In this document: piece after piece, positions 51,317 through 60,698 of the stretch
Position numbering within the stretch: the first letter of the stretch is position 1
Layout of the letters: each line of letters opens with the position of its first letter
Assembly (NCBI GenBank): GCA_017442805.1
Contig: JAFRZA010000020.1
Coordinates: forward strand, 84,637-148,636
DNA from: Erysipelotrichaceae bacterium
GTDB lineage: Bacteria; Bacillota_I; Bacilli_A; Erysipelotrichales; Erysipelotrichaceae
Direction of reading: 5' to 3'
Length of the DNA: 64,000 nt
Program-made: the position numbers and the translations under genes
Notes under the pieces: generated by a model
Seen by the model: the letters and a program-made list of their open reading frames with translations, nothing else
What the model was told of the DNA's origin: nothing
Databases searched by the model: none

Positions 51317-53026
51317 TTATTGGCGGTAATTGAGGATCACCGGAATGATGATCGGGTTGCGGTGGGTCCGGGCATACAGGAAGGGGTCCAGCGTCTCCCT
51401 GATGGTGTTCTTCAGTTCCCCGAAGGTGGTCTTTCCGGCCAGTTTCTTCCGTAGGGCTTCGTAGACCAGCAGTTCGCCTTCCTTCAGCAGCGTCTGGCTT
51501 TCCTTGATGTAGATGAAGCCGCGGGAAACCAGATTGGGCCGGCAGAGGATGGTGTTGGTCTTGGAGTCGATGGTGACGATTACGGACACCAGGCCGTTAT
51601 CAGCCAGGATCTTGCGGTCCTTGAGCACGGCGGTGGCGATGCCGCTGGAATCGTTGCCGTCGATGTAGACCGCATCGGTGGGAATGCGGTGGTTATAAAG
51701 GAAGCATTCATGATTGCGCAGCACCACGACGTCGCCGTTGGCGCAGATGAAGATGTTCTCTTCGGGAATGCCGGTGGATACCGCCGTATCGGCGTGCATC
51801 TTCAGCATCTTGTATTCGCCGTGCATGGGCATGAAGTACTTCGGCTTGACCAGCTGAAGCATCAGCTTCTGTTCATCCTGAGAAGCGTGACCAGTGGTAT
51901 GCAGGTTGTTGAGCATCGAGTTGGTCAGCACGTTGGCACCCAGTCTGGTCAGGGCGTTGACGGTCTCGTGAACGCTGGTCTCATTGCCAGGAATCGGGTT
52001 GGACGAGAAGACGATGGTGTCGCCCGGCATGATGTGCACGTAGCGGTGGATGCCGGCAGCCATGCGGCTCAGGGCAGCCAGGGGCTCGCCCTGGGAACCG
52101 GTGCACAGTACGCAGACCTTATAGGCGGGGTAAGTGTCCAGAGCCTCGGGTTCGAGGAAGTCGCCGTCGGAAGCCTGGATATGTCCAAGGTCGCGGCCGA
52201 TCTGGACGACGTTTTCCATTGAGCGGCCGATGATGGAGACCTTGCGGCCGCAGCTGATGGCGGCACTGATGATCTGCTGGATGCGGTGGACGTTGGATGA
52301 GAAGGTGGCGATGATCAGACGGCCGGCCGTCTTGCTCATGATTTCGAAGATGCTCTTGGCCACCTGTTTCTCGCTGATGGAGAAACCGGGGATGGCGGAG
52401 TTGGTGGAGTCGGAGAGCAGCAGGTCAATGCCGAACTGACCCATGAAGGCCATGACCTGATAGTCGGCGTTGGTCGCTGTCGGGGTCAGGTCGAACTTGA
52501 AGTCGCCGGTCGACATGATCCAGCCGTTTGGCGTGCGGATGGCGATGCCCAGGCAGTCGGGAATTGAGTGAATGATGTTGAAGAAACCGATGTGGAAGCT
52601 CTCGGAATCGAAACGCGACTCGTGGTCGATGATGACCAGCTTGGTGTCAGTCCTGATGCGGTGTTCCTCCAGTTTCTTTTCGATCAGGGCGATGGCGAAC
52701 TTGGAACCGTAGATGGCCGGTATTTTGCAGACCCTTAAGAGGTAGGGAATGCCGCCGATGTGGTCCTCGTGGCCGTGGGTGACGAAAAGACCCTTGATCT
52801 TTTCCTGATTTCTGATCAGATAGGTGTAATCCGGAACCACGTAGTCAACGCCGGGCAGATCGTCGCCCGGGAAGATCTGGCCGCAGTCCAGAATGATGAT
52901 CTCGTTGTTGCACTGAACGCAGTACATGTTCTTGCCGACTTCGCCCAAACCGCCCAGAGCAAAGACCAGAGTGTCGGTCGGCTCGTAGGAAGTCAGCGTT
53001 CTTGAATTATATTTGTGATCAGCCAT
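51317..53026 (-). CDS. rnj: Ribonuclease J
   Basis: 569 residues. Beta-lactamase fold with the metal motif THGHEDHIGG (His84, His86, Asp88, His89), a beta-CASP domain and the C-terminal domain of RNase J. It is a 5'-3' exonuclease and endonuclease central to mRNA decay and rRNA processing in Bacillota. The length and motifs fit the RNase J1/J2 family; which paralog it is cannot be told without the other copy. It follows the deformylase gene by 14 bases on the same strand, so they are probably one operon. Confidence 0.93.
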   Translation of the reverse strand: MADHKYNSRTLTSYEPTDTLVFALGGLGEVGKNMYCVQCNNEIIILDCGQIFPGDDLPGVDYVVPDYTYLIRNQEKIKGLFVTHGHEDHIGGIPYLLRVCKIPAIYGSKFAIALIEKKLEEHRIRTDTKLVIIDHESRFDSESFHIGFFNIIHSIPDCLGIAIRTPNGWIMSTGDFKFDLTPTATNADYQVMAFMGQFGIDLLLSDSTNSAIPGFSISEKQVAKSIFEIMSKTAGRLIIATFSSNVHRIQQIISAAISCGRKVSIIGRSMENVVQIGRDLGHIQASDGDFLEPEALDTYPAYKVCVLCTGSQGEPLAALSRMAAGIHRYVHIMPGDTIVFSSNPIPGNETSVHETVNALTRLGANVLTNSMLNNLHTTGHASQDEQKLMLQLVKPKYFMPMHGEYKMLKMHADTAVSTGIPEENIFICANGDVVVLRNHECFLYNHRIPTDAVYIDGNDSSGIATAVLKDRKILADNGLVSVIVTIDSKTNTILCRPNLVSRGFIYIKESQTLLKEGELLVYEALRKKLAGKTTFGELKNTIRETLDPFLYARTHRNPIIIPVILNYRQ

Positions 53027-53040
53027 TTTACCTCCTTTGC

Positions 53041-53592
53041 CTAAATAACCACGGCGTCAGGAATCTCCTGCCACGGGTCATCCGCGTTGATGTGATCGTA
53101 ATACAGTTTGCCGTAAAGATGGTCGATTTCATGCTGCATGACGATGCTCGGATAGCCTTTCAGCCTGATGTCCTCCATGCGGTCGGTGATCATGTTGTAG
53201 GCTCTTACCGTGACCTTGAAATACCGTGGAACAATGCCTTCGACATCCGGAACCACGGAAAGGCATGACTCTCCGTTTTCCAGATAGCAAAGGCGCGTAG
53301 AATTCGAAATTATCTTGGGGTTGACCAGGGCAAATTCGACGAGGTCCTCTCCGTCTTCGATGGAGATGGCCAGCATCTTCTTTGCCAGACCGATCTGTGG
53401 GGCAGCAATGCCCACGGAAGCACGGCACTGGTGGTCAGTGCAGTACTGTTCGTCGTGAGTGTTTCTTACATATTCCAGCATCTGCTGCAGATGCTCTCTG
53501 TCTTCATCATTCAGGGGCAGCTCAACTTCGGGCGTCCTGGTTCGCAGTATTTCGCTGGGGTCCTTGACGATGGTATTATCGTTTATTTCCAT
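53041..53592 (-). CDS. def: Peptide deformylase
   Basis: 183 residues from ATG 53592, with GGAGGG just upstream. Motifs GIAAPQIG (61-68), ESCLSV with metal ligand Cys110 (the usual EGCLS has Gly where this has Ser) and QHEIDHL (His154, Glu155, His158). Insertions match the Gram-positive type 2 deformylases. It removes the formyl group from nascent proteins. A minus-strand TATAAT at 53647-53642 is the likely -10; no clear -35 is seen. Transcribed with the RNase J gene. Confidence 0.93.
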   Translation of the reverse strand: MEINDNTIVKDPSEILRTRTPEVELPLNDEDREHLQQMLEYVRNTHDEQYCTDHQCRASVGIAAPQIGLAKKMLAISIEDGEDLVEFALVNPKIISNSTRLCYLENGESCLSVVPDVEGIVPRYFKVTVRAYNMITDRMEDIRLKGYPSIVMQHEIDHLYGKLYYDHINADDPWQEIPDAVVI

Positions 53593-53873
53593 AAATCCCT
53601 CCATGGGCACATAACAAAAGAAATGCCGCAGCGAGAAATAGATTATACGTAATCTCTTTCTATGTTCATTTTAACAAATGCCCCCGGCTTTGACAATCCA
53701 AAAAGCATTTGACCAAGTGCGTTTTCGCGTTTTTAAGTGCCTTGTTGCGGCCGGATGATCCGGTCAGGAAATCATTATATACATTCATTGACAAAAAGGC
53801 AAATGTGAAGCCGGAAATAAGACAGAGGAAACGGATATGTTGTAAAATGTAAAGGTAAAAGGAGAATAGACCG

Positions 53874-54395
53874 ATGAGCATGAATACCCGCTTCATAACC
53901 AATACGGCTCTGGGCATCGCCCTGTTTGTGGTAGCCTCGCTGTTACTGCAGGTGCCGTTCTTTCAGAATTACTATGTCTGCCTGGGCTACATCGTCATGG
54001 CCGTCTATACCTATTATTTCGGCGCCTGGTGCGGCATGCTGGTCGGCAGCATCGGCACGCTGCTTTACTGCCTGATCATCAGCCACATGAACGGCGTGAT
54101 TGGCTGGATGGCGGGCAACATGCTGATCGCCCTGCTTCTGCATCTGGCCTTTGAGTTCAGTGAAAACTGGAAGAATACGACAGTCAAGGTGATCTTCTGG
54201 GCAGTGGTCATGGTCATTGCTACGCTTCTGGGAATTGCCGGAGTCAAATCGGCGACGGAGACTCTGCTGTTCAAGGTGCCGATTGTAACGCGGATGGCCA
54301 AGAACATCTATGCCTTTGTCGGCGACGCGGTGGCGCTGCTTCTGTCAATACCGGTCATTCTTCTGATCGATAAGGTCAGGGAAAGAAAGATATAG
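53874..54395 (+). CDS. ECF transporter S component
   Basis: 173 residues, five to six membrane segments. The N-terminus NTALGIALFVVASLLLQVP and the GYIVMAVYTYYFGAWCGMLVGSIGTLLYCLI segment fit ECF-type substrate-binding membrane subunits, which work with a shared AT module encoded elsewhere to import vitamins or similar. The ligand is not predictable. AAAAGGAG lies nine bases before the ATG. Two TTGACA hexamers at 53690 and 53788 have no good -10 partner. The preceding 280-base gap holds no other recognised element on this strand. Confidence 0.78.
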   Translation: MSMNTRFITNTALGIALFVVASLLLQVPFFQNYYVCLGYIVMAVYTYYFGAWCGMLVGSIGTLLYCLIISHMNGVIGWMAGNMLIALLLHLAFEFSENWKNTTVKVIFWAVVMVIATLLGIAGVKSATETLLFKVPIVTRMAKNIYAFVGDAVALLLSIPVILLIDKVRERKI

Positions 54396-54425
54396 CCTGC
54401 CGGCTTTGCCGACAGGCAGATTTTT
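54395..54425 (+). terminator. Rho-independent terminator
   Basis: GCCTGCCGGC (54395-54404) TTT GCCGACAGGC (54408-54417) with one C-A mismatch, followed by TTTTT at 54421. Confidence 0.75.
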
Positions 54426-54570
54426 CTTTGTTAAAGAGCGTGGCTTACTTGATACTTGAAAATAATTATAGTATAATATAAGTGGATCCGGAACACATGG
54501 GGATTGATCCTCCATCATACATTTTTATAGTTTTTTCCGATTATATACACATATAAAGGAGGAAAAGACC

Positions 54571-55386
54571 ATGTGTAATGAAATCCAATCCAAAATTCGC
54601 GAGACAATCGCGAACTACACGTTGTTTGATGATGTCTTCATGTCGGAAGTCTTCAACAACAACAACGAACTCACTCAGTATGTGCTGAGAGTCATTCTCC
54701 AGAAAGACGACCTTACGGTCACCAGCGTCGAAAGTCAGCATTCCCTGATCAGCATCATGGGCCGGGGAGCAAGGCTGGACATTGAAGCTTTTGACAGTGA
54801 GGGGAATTACTATGACGTAGAAGTCCAGAGGGCCAGGATACCTGGGCTGCCGGAAAGAGCAAGATTCTATCAGGCCCTGATGGATGCCGAACAGGTAAAC
54901 AAGGGTACCGACTTTAAGGACATCAGAAAATCGTATATAATATTCATACTGGACTATGATCTGTACGGTAATAACTGCCCGGTCTATCATGTAGAGTCAC
55001 GCATCAGGGAAAACGGCGAAGAGTATGATGACGGAAGAAGTATTCTGTTCGTCAACGGCACCTACCGGAATACCGATGAAGAAATCGGCAGTCTCATGCA
55101 TGACTTCTCCTGCAGCGACTATCGGCAGATCAGAAGTGAACTGATAAGAGAAACGGTACATCCTTACAAGGAAATGGATTCGAAGGAGAATGCGAAGATG
55201 AGCGAACTTATTGAAAGAATCTTTGGTGATGAACTCGAAAAAGTCAGAGCTGAAGTAAGAAAAAAGGACAATCTTCTTGAAGAAAAGGACAATCTTCTTG
55301 AAGAAAAGGACAGTCTTATCAGAAAAATGGAGAAATTGCTTAAGGAAAACGGAATTGATTTTTCCAATATTGATAAACACGACTGA
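54571..55386 (+). CDS. Rpn family PD-(D/E)xK nuclease (transposase-like)
   Basis: 271 residues. The N-terminal part has the Rpn/PDDEXK_2 features: ANYTLFDDVFMSEVFNNNNEL, RLDIEAFDSEGNYYDVEVQRA (nuclease D...ExQ) and a fast-evolving middle part with YIIFILDYDLYG and ILFVNGTY. Rpn proteins promote recombination or act as DNA endonucleases, and some limit phage. The C-terminus is a heptad coiled coil encoded by tandem 21-base repeats (KDNLLEE units, 55264-55326). It is a single gene between two terminators. Activity is expected from the intact motif but its biological role is open. Confidence 0.85.
   Translation: MCNEIQSKIRETIANYTLFDDVFMSEVFNNNNELTQYVLRVILQKDDLTVTSVESQHSLISIMGRGARLDIEAFDSEGNYYDVEVQRARIPGLPERARFYQALMDAEQVNKGTDFKDIRKSYIIFILDYDLYGNNCPVYHVESRIRENGEEYDDGRSILFVNGTYRNTDEEIGSLMHDFSCSDYRQIRSELIRETVHPYKEMDSKENAKMSELIERIFGDELEKVRAEVRKKDNLLEEKDNLLEEKDSLIRKMEKLLKENGIDFSNIDKHD
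55264..55326 (+). repeat. Tandem 21-bp repeats encoding KDNLLEE heptads
   Basis: Two identical 21-base units (55264-55284, 55285-55305) and a diverged third. In-frame heptads, so repeat number can change by slippage without breaking the reading frame. Confidence 0.85.
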
Positions 55387-55405
55387 TATGTAGAAATCAT
55401 CTGAT

Positions 55406-55430
55406 GGCAGTCCGGTTAACCCGGACTGCC
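55406..55430 (+). terminator. Probable terminator hairpin
   Basis: Perfect 10-bp stem GGCAGTCCGG (55406-55415) / CCGGACTGCC (55421-55430), loop TTAAC, no T-run. Confidence 0.55.
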
Positions 55431-55476
55431 ATTATCATCGGGACATGAATAACTGAACAATAAGAGATTGGGAAAA

Positions 55477-55485
55477 TGTTATAAT
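55477..55485 (+). promoter_or_regulatory. Extended -10 promoter of rapZ
   Basis: TGTTATAAT (TGn + TATAAT) with no clear -35; 22 bases before ATG 55507. Confidence 0.6.
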
Positions 55486-55506
55486 AATAAAAAAGGCGGT
55501 GATGAT

Positions 55507-56358
55507 ATGAGTTTACTGGTTATTTCCGGGCTTTCCGGAGCAGGCAAGAGCATGGCCTCCAATACCCTGGAGGACGTCGGCTACAGCTGCATCGATAATC
55601 TTCCTCCGGAACTTTTGCTGTCGGTAAGCCGTATCAGCGACGTTGACCGTCTGGCGGTCATCATCGACGGCCGTTCCAAGGAAAAATACGACACCCTTCT
55701 GCAGCAGCTTGAGACGCTGAAGAAGGAAGGAATTGACTATCACCTGCTGTTTCTCGATTGTGACCCCGACGTGCTTCTGGGACGCTATAAATACACCAGA
55801 AGGCCGCATCCGCTGCAGAGCGAGGAGTTCCCCAATCTTCAGGATGCCATCGACTATGAGATCCAGTTCAGCAGCGACATCAAGGAGAGGGCCGATACCG
55901 TTATCGATACTTCCCATCTCAAGCCGGGTCAGTTCCGCAAGATACTGACCGACTGCTTCATGGGTGAAGACTATAACGGCATGACCGTCAAGATCATCTC
56001 CTTCGGCTACAAAAACGGCATTCCCGCTGACGCCGATCTGCTTTATGATGTCCGCTGTCTTCCCAATCCCTACTATGTTAACGAATTGAAGAACCTGTCG
56101 GGCAACGATAAGGAAGTCTGTGATTACGTCTTCTCCTTTGAAAACGCCCGCAGGGTGCTGGACATGATCAGCGAATTCGTGACCTATACCCTGCCTCTTT
56201 ACATTGAGGAAGGCAAGAAGGAACTGGTCGTGGGCATCGGATGTACCTCCGGTCATCACCGTTCCGTCTCCTTTGCTAATGCTCTCAATGAGAAACTGAG
56301 CAATGCCAAGGTGCGCACCGTCGTATTGCACCGCGACATCGACAAGGCCTATCAATGA
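55507..56358 (+). CDS. rapZ: RNase adapter / nucleotide-binding protein RapZ (YvcJ)
   Basis: 283 residues from ATG 55507, chosen because GGCGGTG precedes it and the P-loop then sits at the usual position (VISGLSGAGKS). Further RapZ motifs: EDVGYSCIDNLPPELL, FLDCDPDVLLGRYKYTRRPHPL, DLLYDVRCLPNPYYV and GIGCTSGHHRSVSFAN. In E. coli RapZ binds small RNAs to control amino-sugar synthesis; in Bacillota (YvcJ) it is a GTPase/ATPase linked to competence and wall precursors. In Bacillota it is usually followed by yvcK and whiA; here a U32 peptidase gene follows nine bases later instead. Confidence 0.93.
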   Translation: MSLLVISGLSGAGKSMASNTLEDVGYSCIDNLPPELLLSVSRISDVDRLAVIIDGRSKEKYDTLLQQLETLKKEGIDYHLLFLDCDPDVLLGRYKYTRRPHPLQSEEFPNLQDAIDYEIQFSSDIKERADTVIDTSHLKPGQFRKILTDCFMGEDYNGMTVKIISFGYKNGIPADADLLYDVRCLPNPYYVNELKNLSGNDKEVCDYVFSFENARRVLDMISEFVTYTLPLYIEEGKKELVVGIGCTSGHHRSVSFANALNEKLSNAKVRTVVLHRDIDKAYQ

Positions 56359-56367
56359 GGATCAGGA

Positions 56368-58377
56368 ATGCTTGAAGTACTTTCACCGGTCGGTTCACTT
56401 GAATCACTGAGCGCGGCGGTCCGCGCCGGGGCTGACGCCGTCTATTTAGGCGCAAAGAGCTTTTCCGCGCGCCGCAACGCCACCAACTTCGATTACAGCG
56501 AACTGATCGAGGGCATCAATTATGCCCATCTTTATAATGTTAAGGTCTACCTGACCGTCAACATCGAGGTCAAGGACAGCGAAATGACGGAAGTCATCGA
56601 ACTGCTGCGTTTTCTTAACGGCCACGGTGTTGACGGAGTGATCGTTCAGGATCTGGGCATTGCCTCGATCATCCATGAAAGCTTCCCCGATCTGCCTCTG
56701 CACGGTTCCACCCAGATGAGCGTACATCACGGTTCGGCTTTGCCCCTTCTGGCAAAACTGGGCTATAAGCGCATCGTCACCGCCCGGGAAATGAGCCGAG
56801 AAGAACTAAGAAATTTCTGCCAGCAGGCAGCTGAATACGGCATAGAAGTCGAGCACTTCGTCCATGGCGCTCTGTGCATGTGCGTTTCCGGACAGTGCCT
56901 GTTAAGTTCGCTGATCGGTCAGCGCAGCGGCAACCGCGGCCTGTGCGCCCAGCCCTGCCGGCTGCCCTTTGCGGCCAGGAACGGAACCGGTTATGACCTT
57001 TCCCTGAAGGATCAGTCGCTGTTTGAATATGTCCGGGAAATGGAAGAAATGGGCGTCTGTTCACTGAAGATCGAAGGAAGAATGAAGAGACCGGAGTATG
57101 TGGCACTGGCGACCTACTGTTGCCGACAGGCGGTCGACGGCAAGGAATACGACGTTGAACTGCTCAGAAAGGTCTTCTCCCGCAGCGGTTTCACCGACGG
57201 TTACTACCAGGGTAAACTGGGCAGACAGATGTTCGGCATCCGTACCGAGGAAGACGAAAAGGCCTCAAAGGAGAGCTTCAATCGCATTCACGAACTCTAC
57301 CGGGCGGAAAGACAGAAGACAGCTCTGGATATTGAAGTTTCAGTGAAAAAGGATGAACCGGTAACGGTCAGCGCCAACGGCGTCAGCGTCAGCGGCGAAG
57401 CGCCGCTGGAAGCTCAGGGCAAGCCCACGGCATTGAGCGATGTCGGTGACAGCCTGGCCAAACTGGGTAATACTCCCTACTATGCCCAAAGCGTCAGCGG
57501 CACGGTTGATGAAGGTCTGTATGTCCGCGCTTCCGCGCTCAACCAGCTGCGCCGCCAACTGGTAGAAAAACTCAATGAGCAGGCGATCACCATGCCGCAG
57601 AGAAGAGAACTGCCGTTACCGGAAGTAAAGGAAAACGGCGAACACCGGATGAAGAAGACCTATGTCAGGCTCTTCAATGCTGCGCAGCTGCCTTCATCAG
57701 ACCACTATGACGGTCTGATCATTTCCCTTAACATGGATGCTCCGGCTGTCGATAAGGAAATCATCGCGGAGATCCCCCGCTGGATCTTCAACGAAGAATA
57801 CGTCCTAAGAAGACTTGACGCTCTTAAGAAGCAGGGCGTCACCACTGCCTACTGCAACAACCTCTCAGCCATTCAGCTGGCTAAGCAGGCAGGCATGGCG
57901 GTTTTGGGAGGTAGCTTTCTGAACGTCACCAATTCCCGTTCCGTTGCCGTTCTGGAAGATCTGGGACTCAGCGGGTGCACGCTGTCCTGCGAGCTTTCGC
58001 TCAAGGAGATCTCTCAGCTCAGCAGTCAGATCAATACCGGCATCATCAGCTACGGCTACCTGCCGTTAATGCTGGTGCGCAACTGCCCGCTGAAAAACGG
58101 CAGAGAGTGCCGTAACTGCGACCATCAGGGCTATCTGACTGACCGCACGGGCGCCAGATTCCCGGTGCGCTGCAGCTTTGAGATGAGCGAACTGTTCAAC
58201 TCCACGCCGCTGTATCTGGCTGATAAGCAAGCGGACGTCAGCAACATCGACTATCAGATCCTCTACTTCACCATTGAATCAGCTGATGAAGTAAATGAAG
58301 TAATAGAAGCCTATCATCAGCAGGCGGAAAGCGGAAGGCAGTTTACCAGAGGCCTGTACTATCGCGCCGTACTGTAG
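56368..58377 (+). CDS. U32 family peptidase-like protein
   Basis: 669 residues. N-terminal U32 domain: LSPVGSLESLSAAVRAGADAVYLGAKSFSAR, LHGSTQMSVHHG and the U32 signature region EVEHFVHGALCMCVSGQCLLSS followed by NRGLCAQPCR (conserved cysteines). Relatives include RlhA and TrhP, which hydroxylate rRNA or tRNA, and collagenase-like proteins. The middle and C-terminal parts (about 320-660) fit the longer U32 type with an inserted beta domain and a final Cys cluster (NCPLKNGRECRNCDHQ) that may hold a metal or Fe-S centre. Probably co-transcribed with rapZ. RNA modification is more likely than proteolysis. Confidence 0.88.
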   Translation: MLEVLSPVGSLESLSAAVRAGADAVYLGAKSFSARRNATNFDYSELIEGINYAHLYNVKVYLTVNIEVKDSEMTEVIELLRFLNGHGVDGVIVQDLGIASIIHESFPDLPLHGSTQMSVHHGSALPLLAKLGYKRIVTAREMSREELRNFCQQAAEYGIEVEHFVHGALCMCVSGQCLLSSLIGQRSGNRGLCAQPCRLPFAARNGTGYDLSLKDQSLFEYVREMEEMGVCSLKIEGRMKRPEYVALATYCCRQAVDGKEYDVELLRKVFSRSGFTDGYYQGKLGRQMFGIRTEEDEKASKESFNRIHELYRAERQKTALDIEVSVKKDEPVTVSANGVSVSGEAPLEAQGKPTALSDVGDSLAKLGNTPYYAQSVSGTVDEGLYVRASALNQLRRQLVEKLNEQAITMPQRRELPLPEVKENGEHRMKKTYVRLFNAAQLPSSDHYDGLIISLNMDAPAVDKEIIAEIPRWIFNEEYVLRRLDALKKQGVTTAYCNNLSAIQLAKQAGMAVLGGSFLNVTNSRSVAVLEDLGLSGCTLSCELSLKEISQLSSQINTGIISYGYLPLMLVRNCPLKNGRECRNCDHQGYLTDRTGARFPVRCSFEMSELFNSTPLYLADKQADVSNIDYQILYFTIESADEVNEVIEAYHQQAESGRQFTRGLYYRAVL

Positions 58378-58415
58378 AGAAGAACCGTATCTGATTGCTA
58401 AACAGATATAGAAAC

Positions 58416-58450
58416 AAAGTCACTTTTATCATTTTGATAAGAGTGATTTT
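58416..58450 (+). terminator. Strong hairpin, terminator of rapZ-U32 operon
   Basis: TCACTTTTATCA (58420-58431) TTT TGATAAGAGTGA (58435-58446), extended by A-T pairs to a ~16-bp stem, then TTTT. It marks the left edge of the AT-rich island. Confidence 0.8.
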
Positions 58451-58469
58451 GATTATGGAGGGAAATTGA

Positions 58470-59078
58470 ATGAGTAATTATGCATATGTACGTGTAAGTA
58501 CTAAAGATCAAAAAGAAGATAGACAATTAATAGCAACCCAGAACCTTGAAGTGCCAAAAGAAAACATTTTCATTGATAAACAGTCTGGTAAGGATTTTGA
58601 CAGACCTCAGTATCAGAAAATGATGATGAGATTAAAGAAATATGATGTTCTTTACATCAAAAGCATAGACCGATTGGGCAGGAATTATAAGGATATCATC
58701 GAACAGTGGAGGATAATCACTAAGGAAAAACAAGCAGACATTGTTGTATTGGACATGCCACTACTAGATACCAGAAGAGACAAGGACCTTATCGGGACTC
58801 TGATAAGTGATATTGTGTTACAGCTGTTGTCATACGTAGCCGAGACTGAACGCATATTCATTAGGACCAGACAAGCAGAAGGTATAGCAGCTGCAAAAGC
58901 TAGGGGAGTAAAGTTTGGAAGACCAACACTATCTTTGCCAGACAACTTCCATGAGATTAGAGTTAGATGGAGATCTCATGAATTCAATGTTGCAAGTGCT
59001 GCAGAAATTTGTGGGATGGCAAGAAGTACATTTGCGGCAAAGGTACTGAGATATGAGAAACAGGGATTTAACGAATAA
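58470..59078 (+). CDS. Serine recombinase (resolvase/invertase family)
   Basis: 202 residues. Nucleophile Ser10 in YAYVRVSTKDQ, then YDVLYIKSIDRLGRN and the ERIFIRTRQAEGIAAAKARGVKFGRP hinge, and a C-terminal HTH (VASAAEICGMARSTFAAKVLRYEK). The size and plan are those of small resolvase/invertase enzymes, which act on short inverted or direct sites, not of large phage integrases. Clearly AT-rich compared with the flanking core genes, as is the 2.6 kb behind it, so it is likely to have come in with that DNA. No obvious paired recombination site was found by eye. Confidence 0.9.
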   Translation: MSNYAYVRVSTKDQKEDRQLIATQNLEVPKENIFIDKQSGKDFDRPQYQKMMMRLKKYDVLYIKSIDRLGRNYKDIIEQWRIITKEKQADIVVLDMPLLDTRRDKDLIGTLISDIVLQLLSYVAETERIFIRTRQAEGIAAAKARGVKFGRPTLSLPDNFHEIRVRWRSHEFNVASAAEICGMARSTFAAKVLRYEKQGFNE

Positions 59079-59225
59079 AAATCCAGAAAATCTTACATTT
59101 CTGGATTCTTTTATCACATCCATTATATACAGATAAACAAACAAAAAGCAACATAAAACAAAACAGTGAATAGTCAATGCTTACAATCTATTATTCTAAG
59201 GTTTTTGGGAAACAAGGAGGATAAT

Positions 59226-60002
59226 ATGGGTTTTTTGGATAAAGTAAAAGGAGCCGTAACAAATGCAGTTGATGCAACTCAAAAGGCAGTAAATACTGCA
59301 GCTGATATTACATCAAAAACGGTTAGTGCTGCCAAAGAAAAATTGGATGATAAGTATGTTGATAAGTATCAACAGTACATTGGCGTAGATTATACATATA
59401 ACTACGAAGAGTATCCTAATGGAACAGAGCTTATAAATGATTTCAGTGAAGAACTGGAGTGGCTTGTTAATCACAACGAAAACGGAGCTGCATCGTTTTT
59501 AGCAAAAGTCTTTTTGCAGGAAACGATTGGAAATGATGTGGCTGAAAAACTGTCTTCAATTCTTGGGAAAAAGCTTGGCTATTGGTTAAAATGTGCTAGA
59601 CCAACTAATCTTGCAAGACTCGTGGACGGTAAGGGTGGTAAATATCGAATTCTTGTTTCATCAGAAAACTTCAGCAAATGGGCAACAGGTGGTGTGGGGA
59701 CACAGGTTTTTTACGCATTATACAATGCAACTAATGAATTATTCTCAGCTGATGATGAAGCATATATTAATTGGCCAGATGCGATTATCTGGGATCACAG
59801 CAGTTATAAGAGAATTAGAGCTTCAGAAATCGTAGGATCATTGGGTGTAATGACAGGAAGCTCCACATCTGAAAGAGTAGCCATTAGAGACGAAGCACAG
59901 GAGTACTTTGAAAAAGCAGTAAAAGACGATATGAAGAAATTCTACAGATACTACAATAATGATGATGACACTCCGGAGCCAATAGATTTGAGCAAATTCT
60001 AA
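59226..60002 (+). CDS. Protein of unknown function with amphipathic N-terminal helices
   Basis: 258 residues from ATG 59226, with AAGGAGG five bases upstream (an in-frame ATG at 59166 has no site). The first ~50 residues are repeated amphipathic helix (KVKGAVTNAVDATQKAVNTAADITSKTVSAAKEKLDD), of a type that can lie on membranes or form bundles. The remainder (YQQYIGVDYTYNYEEYPNG..., LARLVDGKGGKYRILVSSENF, YINWPDAIIWDHSSYKRIRASE) is a soluble domain I do not recognise. AT-rich. Thirty-six bases ahead of the HEPN-like gene, so probably one operon with it. Confidence 0.75.
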   Translation: MGFLDKVKGAVTNAVDATQKAVNTAADITSKTVSAAKEKLDDKYVDKYQQYIGVDYTYNYEEYPNGTELINDFSEELEWLVNHNENGAASFLAKVFLQETIGNDVAEKLSSILGKKLGYWLKCARPTNLARLVDGKGGKYRILVSSENFSKWATGGVGTQVFYALYNATNELFSADDEAYINWPDAIIWDHSSYKRIRASEIVGSLGVMTGSSTSERVAIRDEAQEYFEKAVKDDMKKFYRYYNNDDDTPEPIDLSKF

Positions 60003-60038
60003 TGTGAGTTATATCCTGAGGGAAAGAGATTAATTGAT

Positions 60039-60575
60039 ATGGTTAACAAGAAGAATACCATATTACATAGTAATTACACAAAGAACATGGACCGCTTTAA
60101 TGCGGCGATGGAAAACGATTCTCAAATAGAAGCGTTAATGATTCTTTACTCAGTATTTGAACAAGTAACCAGCAATCTGGTTGTCAGGTTGGCATCTTTG
60201 AGCGATGAAAGTCATGAATTCTTTACCAGTGAGATTGGAAATAGTCGAATAGTAAGCCTTCGTCAGAAGATTAGGATGCTGAAAAAACATATCAGGAATA
60301 ATAAACAAACTGTAGGAGTGATATTTAAGGGAAATGAAGGAATTGATGAATTGCTTAGTTCTCTCGAACATATTAATCAATATCACGATCAAAGGAATGT
60401 CATTGCTCATCATTTGATGTTAAGTGACGTGGATTATGATGAGTTAAGAGATATAAATAATAATTTGAAACTCGAGTTCAGAATACTCGATAAGAATCTA
60501 AAAAGAGTAAAATCGTATATCGAAAAGAATGGCGTTCATGCTGATGTTAGTGATTTGCCATCAAGACTTGAATAA
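60039..60575 (+). CDS. HEPN-like protein with Rx4H motif
   Basis: 178 residues, almost all helical. HQYHDQRN-type segment with Arg119-NVIA-His124 gives the Rx4-6H motif that marks HEPN ribonucleases in toxin-antitoxin, abortive-infection and CRISPR effectors. The N-terminal helix (QIEALMILYSVFEQVTSNLVV) has the polar/hydrophobic pattern of HEPN helix 1. Overall identity to a named HEPN family cannot be judged by eye. It follows the amphipathic-helix protein in an AT-rich island with a serine recombinase, a context typical of defence genes. Function by RNA cleavage is an inference. Confidence 0.65.
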   Translation: MVNKKNTILHSNYTKNMDRFNAAMENDSQIEALMILYSVFEQVTSNLVVRLASLSDESHEFFTSEIGNSRIVSLRQKIRMLKKHIRNNKQTVGVIFKGNEGIDELLSSLEHINQYHDQRNVIAHHLMLSDVDYDELRDINNNLKLEFRILDKNLKRVKSYIEKNGVHADVSDLPSRLE

Positions 60576-60698
60576 GATAATTCATTTTTAATCTCACCTG
60601 TTATAAAACTAGTTTGGGTATAGAAAGAGAGAGTTTGCTAGATAATCAGTTTAATAAAGAAATGGCTGATTAAGAAGTATAGAAAGGAGGATGGGTTT

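Noticed and set aside
53752..53764. CCGGAT-G-ATCCGG palindrome between def and the ECF S gene
   Set aside because: Short and without T-run or promoter overlap; could be chance.
53666..53917. 83-codon minus-strand ORF before the ECF S component
   Set aside because: Overlaps the start of a supported gene, has no ribosome binding site, and its hydrophobic stretch comes from AT-rich intergenic DNA.
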